Origin: JAKAKT01 sp041305385
GTDB taxonomy: Archaea; Micrarchaeota; Micrarchaeia; Burarchaeales; JAKAKT01
DNA length: 42,152 bases
NCBI GenBank assembly: GCA_041305385.1
Contig: JBFYLO010000078.1
Span: forward strand, 1-42,152
Direction: 5' to 3'
Positions 36,159 to 42,152 of the stretch are shown here, one piece after another. Both the position numbers and the translations under genes were made by a program. The notes beneath the pieces were generated by a model. That model did not search any database. It was not told the DNA's origin and saw only the letters and a program-made list of their open reading frames with translations. Each line of letters begins with the position of its first letter. The first letter of the stretch is position 1.

Positions 36159-36497
36159 CTACCCTATGTATCCTGGCGGGGCAGTCGGGAGCCGGTTGGC
36201 TGACCGTTTTCTCTTCTCATGGTACTCAGTATACTGGGTCCAAAGCGCATGTCCCCGTTTTCCCCTGATTATCTTGACGATTTGCTGCTTCGGGACCGGC
36301 ACAGTAAGCCTGTCAGCCGGCCTGTAGTCCACGAGGACTACGTCTCCCTCCTTTATCCTTTGCCTTATCTTTGGGTGAATTTCCAAGGTAAGGATGTTCT
36401 CATCCCACATGAGCAAAACAGCCTGCGCCACCCCGTCAGCCGTTATCTCGTCCTTTCCTCCACTGAACACTGAAATTATCCTGCCTGGATGAAACAA
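36159..36497 (-). CDS. Small conserved-looking basic protein downstream of nrdG
   Basis: 112 aa from TTG at 36497, which follows AGAGGTGG; a longer form from TTG 36512 would overlap that ribosome binding site. Beginning FHPGRIISVFSGG, the protein has a compact beta-rich core (AVLLMWDENILTLEIHPKI, KEGDVVLVDYRP, VPVPKQQIVKIIRGKRG) resembling an OB-like or SH3-like barrel. A basic C-terminus (WTQYTEYHEKRKRSANRL) follows. RNA binding is a guess. It follows nrdG by 45 nt, likely in the nrdD-nrdG transcript. Confidence 0.65.
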   Translation of the reverse strand: MFHPGRIISVFSGGKDEITADGVAQAVLLMWDENILTLEIHPKIRQRIKEGDVVLVDYRPADRLTVPVPKQQIVKIIRGKRGHALWTQYTEYHEKRKRSANRLPTAPPGYIG

Positions 36498-36542
36498 AAA
36501 ACCACCTCTCAAGGAACGAGGTAACTCCCCTTTCCTGACTGG

Positions 36543-37235
36543 TTATACCCCTCGCACTCCAACCTTTAAAAAGTATCCTTCGGCAATCTTTGCAAATTCG
36601 GCGAGCAGTTCAAGGCCGCGTGGTTTCTTTCTCCGATACTCCTCAGAAATGGCGGTCCCTGGGACGAACTGCTGGAGATAATACCCCTTCCCGCCCCGTA
36701 GCCATTCACCTATGCTTATGATATCCTCTCGCTCGACGAGCCCCGGAACTGCAGTCGTCCTGAATTCATAGTCAATCTGGGAAGAGCGGAGCAGTTCAGC
36801 GGATTTTTTCACCAATTCGAAATCAACATCAAGTCCGCAGGCCAGGGAATATTTTTCAGGCGATGTCTTTATGTCCATGGCCACATAGTCAAGAAGCCCT
36901 TCGCGGACCAGGTCCCCAAGCAAATCAGGGAAAGACCCGTTGGTGTCCAGCTTTACCTTCAGGCCCATCTCCTTCACAGGCCCTATCAGGTCCCGTATGT
37001 CCTCATTAATCAGCGGCTCGCCACCAGTTATCGTTACTCCGTCAATCATGCTCTTCCGTGTTGCTATTCTGGCAAGAGCTTTTTCTAACGGAATAGTCTC
37101 AAGCTTATCTGGCGTCAAAACGAGGTCTGGATTCTGGCAGAATGGGCAGCGGTAATTGCATCCTCCAATGAACACGGTTATGCAGATGTTATCCGGGTAG
37201 TCTATGAAGGAGTTGGTGAGTCCCTTTATTTGCAA
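36543..37235 (-). CDS. nrdG: Anaerobic ribonucleotide reductase activating protein (radical SAM)
   Basis: 230 aa from TTG at 37235 (GGTG 6 nt upstream; product MQIKGLTNSFIDYPDN matches the family start); GTG 37244 is the alternative. The radical-SAM cluster motif C-x3-C-x2-C is CNYRCPFC (~26-33), followed by VTITGGEPLI, the SAM-binding GGE. It generates the glycyl radical on NrdD using AdoMet and a reduced 4Fe-4S cluster. Located directly after nrdD. The archaeal long form (~230 aa) is larger than E. coli NrdG. Confidence 0.9.
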   Translation of the reverse strand: MQIKGLTNSFIDYPDNICITVFIGGCNYRCPFCQNPDLVLTPDKLETIPLEKALARIATRKSMIDGVTITGGEPLINEDIRDLIGPVKEMGLKVKLDTNGSFPDLLGDLVREGLLDYVAMDIKTSPEKYSLACGLDVDFELVKKSAELLRSSQIDYEFRTTAVPGLVEREDIISIGEWLRGGKGYYLQQFVPGTAISEEYRRKKPRGLELLAEFAKIAEGYFLKVGVRGV

Positions 37236-37247
37236 GAGGAACACCGC

Positions 37248-39407
37248 TTACTTGGCAAGGACCCTGGCGCCGTGCTTGCTCGCCATGGCCACCCCCTCAG
37301 AGTATTCCCTTCGGTCGCTGAACTCCTGCTTCTTCCCGAGGTTCCAGTTCTGCACAGGCCTGAAATACCCGACGACTCGGCTGTATATCTCGCACGCCCT
37401 GCCGCAAGCCTCCCCGTTGCCGTTCTTCGGCTTCGGGCAGTCCCCGTGCCTGCCTGCTATATAGCCGTGCTCCGGGCAGATGCTGAAAGTCGGGGTTATC
37501 GTGTAGTAGGGAAGCCTATAATTGTAAGCGATTCTTTTCACGAGCTTGCCGCAGGCTTCCGGGTTGCTGACCATCTCCCCAAGGAAGCCGTGGAATACAG
37601 TTCCTCCGGTATACTTAACCTGCAAGTCGTCCTGGTGCTCCAGAGCTTCGAACAGGTCGTCAGTCTGTCCCACCGGAAGGTGGGTGGAGTTCGTGTAGTA
37701 TGGGGCAGCGCCCTTCTGCACAGCCGCTTCGTTCGCGGTTATAATCTCGGGGTGCCTGACCTTGTCAATCTTTGCGAGCCTGTAGCTCGTGCCCTCGGCA
37801 GGCGTTGCCTCAAGGTTATAAAGAACGCCCGTCGAGTCCTGGAACTCCCTGAGCTTCTCCCTCATGAAGTCAAGCGCCCTCAGCGAGAACGCCTTTCCCT
37901 CAGGAGTCGCTATCCCCGCATCCATGAAGTTGACGAGCGACTCGTTCATCCCGTTGATGCCTATGGTGGAGAAGTGGTTGTGAAGGCTGACCAGGTAGCG
38001 CTTGGAGTATGGCATGAGCCCGTTGTCGATGTTCTTCTGGACTACTTCCCTCTTTATCTCCAGCGAACGGCTGGCCAGCGCCATGAGGTCGCCGAGCCTC
38101 TCGAAGTAGTCGTTGTCATCGCGGGAGAGATAGCCTATCCTCGGGAGGTTTATGGTTACGACCCCCACGGAGCCGGTCATCTCGCCAGCGCCGAAAAGCC
38201 CCCCGCCCCTGCTCTTGAGCTCTTTGACATCCAGCTGGAGGCGGCAGCACATGCTCCTCACGTCGCTCGGCTTGAGCGTGCTGTTTATGAAGTTCTGGAA
38301 ATAGGGGAGACCGTATTTCGCAGTCATCTCGAACAGGAGATTTGCGTTCTCGCTTTCCCAGTCAAAGTCCCTGGTGATATTATAAGTGGGAATCGGGAAG
38401 GTGAAAACCCTGCCCTTTGCGTCTCCCTCAGTCATGACCTCTATGAACGCCTTGTTTATCATCCCCATCTCAGCGGTGCAGTCCCCATAGGTGAAGTTCT
38501 CGTCTCCGCCTCCGATAATGGCTTTCCTCGATGCCATATCCTCGGGGATTGTCCAGTCCAGGGTGATGTTGGAAAATGGCGTCTGTCCCCCCCACCTGCT
38601 CGGCACGTTCATGTTGAACACGAATCCCTGGATGGCCTGCTTCACTCGCTTGTAATCGAGTCCGTCGTGCTTTACGAACGGGGCGAGATAGGTGTCCACG
38701 GAGCTGAACGCCTGCGCCCCGGCCCACTCGTTCTGGAGCGTGCCCATGAAGTTTATCATCTGCCAGAGGGCAGAGTTGAGGTGCTTCGCCGGCTTCGAGT
38801 CTATCTTCCCAGGAACCCCGTTGAATCCCTCGGTTATAAGCTGCCTGAGGCTCCAGCCTGCGCAGTATCCGGAGATTCCCATCGAGAGGTCGTGGATGTG
38901 GAAATCCCCGTTCTTGTGGGCGTTGCTTATCTCCGGTGGGTATACGTTGCTGAGCGTGTAGTTGGCGACAACGGTGCCGGCTGCATGCATCAGGAGGCCT
39001 GAAAGCGAATAGGCGGAGTTGCTGTTCTCGTTCACGCGCCAGTCGCTCTGCCTCAGGTAGTTGTCAATGGTGTCGTCTATGTAATCGACCACGAGCTTGG
39101 TCTCCCTGATTTTTGCCCTCTGGTCCCTGTATAATATGTACGCCTTTGCGGTCTTCGCGTGCCCTTCCTCGATGAGCACTTTCTCCACAATGTCCTGGAT
39201 TGATTCGACATCCGGGATTTCCCAGCTCTTGTATCTCTTCTCAAGGGCCATGACCACCTTGTCGGAAAGCGCTTCCGCGAGCTTCTCATCGCTGCCACCG
39301 ACTGCCTTCGCAGCCTTTAAGACAGCGCTTTTGACTTTTCCCTGGTCAAAATCGACGACCCGCCCATCGCGCTTCCTGATTTTCTTTATTTTCGTGTTAA
39401 ACAGCAT
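37248..39407 (-). CDS. nrdD: Anaerobic (class III) ribonucleoside-triphosphate reductase
   Basis: 719 aa, ATG at 39407 with AAAGGTGAAG upstream. N-terminal ATP-cone (~8-95: RKRDGRVVDFDQGKVKSAVL) for allosteric control. The ten-stranded barrel includes NMNVPSRWGGQTPFSN and DVRSMCCRLQLD. C-terminal zinc site with four Cys (~644, 657, 668, 672), then the glycyl-radical loop RVVGY with Gly at ~680. It reduces NTPs to dNTPs without oxygen and is activated by NrdG, encoded just downstream. This fixes an anaerobic dNTP supply; no aerobic reductase is seen here. Confidence 0.94.
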   Translation of the reverse strand: MLFNTKIKKIRKRDGRVVDFDQGKVKSAVLKAAKAVGGSDEKLAEALSDKVVMALEKRYKSWEIPDVESIQDIVEKVLIEEGHAKTAKAYILYRDQRAKIRETKLVVDYIDDTIDNYLRQSDWRVNENSNSAYSLSGLLMHAAGTVVANYTLSNVYPPEISNAHKNGDFHIHDLSMGISGYCAGWSLRQLITEGFNGVPGKIDSKPAKHLNSALWQMINFMGTLQNEWAGAQAFSSVDTYLAPFVKHDGLDYKRVKQAIQGFVFNMNVPSRWGGQTPFSNITLDWTIPEDMASRKAIIGGGDENFTYGDCTAEMGMINKAFIEVMTEGDAKGRVFTFPIPTYNITRDFDWESENANLLFEMTAKYGLPYFQNFINSTLKPSDVRSMCCRLQLDVKELKSRGGGLFGAGEMTGSVGVVTINLPRIGYLSRDDNDYFERLGDLMALASRSLEIKREVVQKNIDNGLMPYSKRYLVSLHNHFSTIGINGMNESLVNFMDAGIATPEGKAFSLRALDFMREKLREFQDSTGVLYNLEATPAEGTSYRLAKIDKVRHPEIITANEAAVQKGAAPYYTNSTHLPVGQTDDLFEALEHQDDLQVKYTGGTVFHGFLGEMVSNPEACGKLVKRIAYNYRLPYYTITPTFSICPEHGYIAGRHGDCPKPKNGNGEACGRACEIYSRVVGYFRPVQNWNLGKKQEFSDRREYSEGVAMASKHGARVLAK

Positions 39408-39487
39408 GAGTCTTCACCTTTCTTCTCGCTGGTCGCCCAGATACTACATATTGTGGTCGAACGCGGTAGGAGATACTAACTGTGGGC

Positions 39488-39498
39488 TATATAAAGGT
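39488..39498 (-). promoter_or_regulatory. TATA box of nrdD
   Basis: On the minus strand CTTTATATAGC lies ~80-90 nt before the ATG, implying a leader of ~55-60 nt. The leader contains TAGTATCT twice (near 39439-39446 and 39468-39475) and ACAATATGTAGT, which could be a regulator site. Confidence 0.5.
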
Positions 39499-39812
39499 TG
39501 TGGTGAGCTCCAAGGTATCACTTCGAAGAACCAGGAAAATTTCGTTTTTTGGGGAGTTTTTGAAATCAATCTTTTCGAGGTATTTTCAGGGTTTTTTTCT
39601 GTTAAAAAAGCCAATGCAAAAAAATTGATTTTTTTACCTGGCCCAAGAGGAAAAAAACAGTTTTAAAAGCGATTCATACAAATTCATCATCTCAGTTTAT
39701 TTTTTCGCCTAAAAACAGAAATAAACTTCTTTTTTTCAAGATTATAGACTTTAAATTGCTTTTTTTCTGTTTCATCTCCTATCTTATCAGAATTATTCTG
39801 GATAGGGGGAGT
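39499..39812. other. AT-rich gene-free stretch between the coiled-coil gene and nrdD
   Basis: About 310 bp with many T and A runs (for example T6-T7 tracts near 39588, 39632, 39731 and 39762). No frame has a ribosome binding site or plausible protein. On the minus strand the A runs of the plus strand (39604-39609, 39651-39658) become T runs that may end the purN/coiled-coil transcript. I see no hairpin or repeat of note. Confidence 0.5.
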
Positions 39813-40955
39813 TCATTCCCCGCTCTCAACCTGCAATCTCCCCCTGATACCCCCCAATTCCACAGCTTCCGACTTTATTGCGCCCTCATCGATTTTCTTT
39901 CCTTTCCTTGCCTCGTCAACCTTCCCCGCAGCGTGCCTAAGACCCTCGAATTCCAGGCGGCCAATTTTATATAGCTCGCGCATTTCCCCCTCAAGGACCG
40001 TTTCCTTCGAGGCTGACAGCGCCTTGGCAATCAGCCCCTTCCTTTCCCCATTTCCAAAATCAAAAGCAAGGAAATCGCTTCTCTCCAGGCCAGCGACCAT
40101 CTCGAGCCATTCCGAGTTCTCGTTCACGAGCCTAAGGAATTGGTGGTGGTCTCCTACGATGGCCTTCAGCTTCCCCAGCTCAAGGTCGGCCATCCCCAGC
40201 ACTTCGGCCGCGCTCCCCCCGACTTTCGCGGAAACCAGGAAATCCCCGAGCTCATCGAGCGAGAACTCGTCCTTCGGCCTTGGGAAACCAAGGGCGAACA
40301 GCTCTCCGGTTGAGCAGGCGCCTATGACTTTTGAAAGGGGCATTCCTCTTAATCTCATAATATGCACCTTCCTCCACTCGCCATACCTCCGCAGAACAGC
40401 CTCAATCTCCCGGTATCTTCCAGCCTGTTTCTCCAGCTCGCTTAGGTTTTCAGCCACCCGCGCGCTTTCCAGCTGCGCCTCTAGGTAAGCAAGCCTTGAG
40501 TCTATCTCCTCGGCGAGGTTCCCTAGTTTTTCGTTCACTTCCCCCATGCGCGTGGCGAGAGACTCCATCCTCTTGAAAGGCTCGAGGTCCCTCTCGGCTT
40601 CCGGGACCTTCTTGCCCTTCACCTTTTCGAGAATCGCCCCAAACCGCTTCGCTTCCTCCTCGCCCATCTCGCCCTTTGCATGCATTGCGTTTATTTCCCT
40701 CACGAGCCTCCAGAACGCCTTGGCGGTTTTCTTCGCTTTCCTGGAGAATTTTATCCTGGTCGCTATATCCGCTTTTTCCATCTCCACGGCCTTATTCTCA
40801 ATTTCCTTCATCTCGGAGATGAGGCTTCTTATGTTTGAATAGGTCCTTATGGTCGCAGCGCCCCCGCTGCCCCCGGCTTTCCTCGCCTCGTTCTCGAGCA
40901 GGCCCATGTCCGCAAGGAGCTTTTCAGCGCGGTTTCTAAATTCTTCAACTGACAT
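39813..40955 (-). CDS. Coiled-coil protein of unknown function
   Basis: 380 aa, no signal peptide or membrane helix. Residues ~1-190 are a series of charged helices with heptad-like spacing (FRNRAEKLLADMGLLENEAR, SEMKEIENKAVEMEKADIAT, ESLATRMGEVNEKLGNLAEE). A globular middle with aromatic residues follows (~215-310: GFPRPKDEFSLDELGDFLVS, GDHHQFLRLV), then another helical region. No family recognised. It starts 21 nt after purN ends, so it is probably cotranscribed. Many DPANN archaea have similar lone coiled-coil proteins. Confidence 0.75.
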   Translation of the reverse strand: MSVEEFRNRAEKLLADMGLLENEARKAGGSGGAATIRTYSNIRSLISEMKEIENKAVEMEKADIATRIKFSRKAKKTAKAFWRLVREINAMHAKGEMGEEEAKRFGAILEKVKGKKVPEAERDLEPFKRMESLATRMGEVNEKLGNLAEEIDSRLAYLEAQLESARVAENLSELEKQAGRYREIEAVLRRYGEWRKVHIMRLRGMPLSKVIGACSTGELFALGFPRPKDEFSLDELGDFLVSAKVGGSAAEVLGMADLELGKLKAIVGDHHQFLRLVNENSEWLEMVAGLERSDFLAFDFGNGERKGLIAKALSASKETVLEGEMRELYKIGRLEFEGLRHAAGKVDEARKGKKIDEGAIKSEAVELGGIRGRLQVESGE

Positions 40956-40976
40956 CGAAATGACCCTAGAAAAAGT

Positions 40977-41591
40977 TCACGCCCTCCTGTAAATTACCTT
41001 CCTTCCGTTTATCAGATATTTTCCTTTCGAGAAGGAATCGACTATCCTGGGGAGCCCCGCATGCTCCTTCTCAAGAATCCTCTCTGCAGCCTCCTCGGTG
41101 CTCCCGCAGTCTCCGATGTACACTGCTTCCTGGTATATAATCGGCCCCCCATCAAGGCTGTCGTCCACAAAGTGAATCGTGTAACCAGAGACCTTTGCTC
41201 CGTGCTCGAAAGCATCTGCCTGGGCATGGGCACCGGGGAACGCGGGCAGGAGAGAGGGGTGGATATTGATAATCCTCCCAGCATAGGCTTTCAAGAATTC
41301 CCCGTCCTTTATGATTCGCATATATCCCGCGAGCACAACGAGGTCGGCCTTTGCGCTATCGAGCTCCTTTTTTATCGCCCTGTCGTGCTGCATCCTGTTT
41401 TCGTAGTTCTCGCGCAGTACCACTTTGTGGGGTATTCCGTGCTTATCCGCCCGTTCTATGGCCTTCGCCTCGGGGTTGTCCGTTATGAGCAGCACTATTT
41501 TGGCGTCGACCTCTCCCCCCTCGATTCCATCTATTATCGACTGGAAGTCAGAGCCCCTCCCGCTTGCGAGAACAGCTAGCTTGATTGTCAT
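40977..41591 (-). CDS. purN: Phosphoribosylglycinamide formyltransferase (10-formyl-THF dependent)
   Basis: 204 aa, normal length. LAVLASGRGSDFQSIIDG at the N-terminus binds GAR phosphate. The catalytic triad region is INIHPSLLPAFPGAHAQADA (Asn and His near residue 109-111), with the Asp in the later segment HFVDDSLDGGPII. It transfers a formyl group from 10-formyl-THF to GAR in purine synthesis. The 5-formyl-THF cyclo-ligase gene just upstream supports a folate link. Confidence 0.93.
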   Translation of the reverse strand: MTIKLAVLASGRGSDFQSIIDGIEGGEVDAKIVLLITDNPEAKAIERADKHGIPHKVVLRENYENRMQHDRAIKKELDSAKADLVVLAGYMRIIKDGEFLKAYAGRIINIHPSLLPAFPGAHAQADAFEHGAKVSGYTIHFVDDSLDGGPIIYQEAVYIGDCGSTEEAAERILEKEHAGLPRIVDSFSKGKYLINGRKVIYRRA

Positions 41592-41622
41592 GTCTCTCGA
41601 TAGAATATGTCCTACAGAGGTT

Positions 41623-41847
41623 TTAAAGCATTCTACTGAAGAGGCTACGGCCCGTTTCCTTTTTCCCCGACTGATCGTTTTTTCTTCCTCGAGGACGACG
41701 TCTTACCTGCGACTGGGATGATGTTCGGCTCTGGCGGTCTGGCCGCCGTAGGGGCCTCGGTTCGAGAGAACGGTTAGCTTTTGCCTTTACCGGGCGAGTG
41801 ACGAGCGCCCCCGAGGGCGCGCTTTTGTTTTGATTCGAAATATTCAA
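41623..41847 (-). CDS. Possible 74-aa Arg-rich protein
   Basis: A TTG-initiated frame between the cyclo-ligase and purN genes, starting 11 nt after the cyclo-ligase stop. The product is very rich in Arg, Ser, Pro and Lys with little hydrophobic content (RPLRRPDRQSRTSSQSQVRR), and no good ribosome binding site is visible. It may be a basic disordered protein or a chance frame in a GC-rich structured gap that contains GGCGG/CCGCC and GCGCCC/GGGCGC hairpins. Confidence 0.25.
   Translation of the reverse strand: MNISNQNKSAPSGALVTRPVKAKANRSLEPRPLRRPDRQSRTSSQSQVRRRPRGRKNDQSGKKETGRSLFSRML
41805..41820. promoter_or_regulatory. Strong GC hairpin between the cyclo-ligase and purN genes
   Basis: GCGCCC and GGGCGC pair around CCGA, followed on the plus strand by TTTTGTTTT. 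On the minus strand, where the genes lie, no T run follows, so it is a doubtful terminator and may be a processing or attenuation structure. Confidence 0.3.
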
Positions 41848-41858
41848 TGGCCTAGAGG

Positions 41859-42152
41859 CTATTCCCCCGGCATCCTAAGAATTCGCTTTTCAGTAATAAT
41901 CACGTCCACTGGGAAGTCATGTTTCTCCACCGGGACCGAGTCAACCAATTGAAAATCGAACGCAAGCGCAACTTTTGGGCATTTCGCCCCCTCAAACAGC
42001 CTGTCGAACATCCCCTTCCCCCTTCCAAGCCTGTTCCCCCTCCTGTCGAACGCGAGGCCAGGGACAACTGCCAAATCCAGTTTCTCGCAAGGAATCGCGC
42101 AAGTCCTATCCTTCGGTTCGCGAATCCCCAAATATCCGGGCGCAAGCTCTTC
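41859..42152 (-). CDS. 5-Formyltetrahydrofolate cyclo-ligase, C-terminal part (start outside window)
   Basis: 97 residues visible, open at the window edge. The C-terminal family signature is clear: LDLAVVPGLAFDRRGNRLGRGKGMFDR, in which GLAFD-x2-G-x-RLG-x-G-x-G-x2-DR is the nucleotide/folate-binding motif; then VALAFDFQLVDSVPVEKHDFPVD. The enzyme converts 5-formyl-THF to methenyl-THF with ATP, returning folate to the 10-formyl form used by purN next door. Confidence 0.9.
   Translation of the reverse strand, partial: EELAPGYLGIREPKDRTCAIPCEKLDLAVVPGLAFDRRGNRLGRGKGMFDRLFEGAKCPKVALAFDFQLVDSVPVEKHDFPVDVIITEKRILRMPGE

Noticed and set aside
37230..39002. 590-codon open frame on the plus strand opposite nrdD
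   Set aside because: It is entirely antisense to nrdD, whose protein is unmistakable. The predicted product is rich in His, Arg, Val and Leu without domains, a mirror effect of codon bias.
39429..39480. NrdR-box pair upstream of nrdD (ACAATATGTAGT and neighbours)
   Set aside because: Only one partial match to the box is present, the second is weak, and NrdR is uncommon in archaea; not enough to call.
39410..39666. Plus-strand frame running through the AT-rich gap
   Set aside because: Its first half is antisense to nrdD and the rest has no start, ribosome binding site or plausible protein composition.

Overview
The window reads as one stretch of an archaeal chromosome, moderately GC-rich and densely packed. 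Archaeal markers are the archaeal-type S-adenosylmethionine synthetase, an archaeal-type UMP kinase, a ThiD-ThiN fusion, a translin-family protein, a myo-inositol-phosphate synthase beside a CDP-alcohol phosphatidyltransferase (inositol ether lipids), Lrp and PadR regulators, TATA boxes about 25 nt upstream of leaderless starts, and a tRNA interrupted in its T-loop. The many small unknown proteins and cell-surface proteins suggest a DPANN-like lineage, but that placement is inference.

Region by region. 1-6261 (+) is a cell-surface block: the end of a beta-helix surface protein, two tandem paralogous secreted Cys proteins, a 55-aa protein overlapping a lipoprotein, a large membrane-anchored surface protein and a MinD/ParA-type ATPase. 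Converging on it (6264-8822, -) is a striking membrane-spanning protein with extracellular VIT and VWA domains and a cytoplasmic ArsR-type winged helix. 9027-11356 (-) is an inositol-lipid operon (ino1, a DMT-type membrane protein, a remnant of a duplicate of it, CDP-alcohol phosphatidyltransferase), faced by a PadR-like regulator across a palindromic operator. 11766-14416 holds a divergent pair, each internally duplicated: a double Lrp regulator and an unknown Cys-rich protein. 14498-17338 carries a bacterial-PH membrane protein, thiDN, tRNA-Ile(GAT) with a 145-nt T-loop intron, a structured non-coding stretch and a small membrane protein.

17340-22072 has wecB and a three-gene ABC-2 export operon whose first permease is fused to a PrsW-type intramembrane protease. 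Then come a small protein with its own palindromic operator, the AdoMet synthetase, a Cys-rich lipoprotein, a hairpin-rich repeat array (26136-26400), a GT2/translin operon, UMP kinase, a two-subunit class I fumarase, a 71-aa duplicated protein, a glycogen-debranching-type glucosidase, a rubrerythrin-like protein, a Ca2+-type P-ATPase, the anaerobic ribonucleotide reductase pair nrdD/nrdG, a coiled-coil protein, purN and the end of a 5-formyl-THF cyclo-ligase gene. Oxygen-sensitive enzymes (NrdD/NrdG, Fe-S fumarase) and the rubrerythrin point to anaerobic life.

Two families of dispersed elements run through the window. The first is an AT-armed palindromic repeat at 2457, 11294 and 26136, one copy of which encodes the N-terminus of ino1. 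The second is a structured element upstream of the permease-protease gene and of the P-type ATPase, which appears to supply the start region (Met-Gly-Leu-Ala-Thr-Lys) of both proteins.
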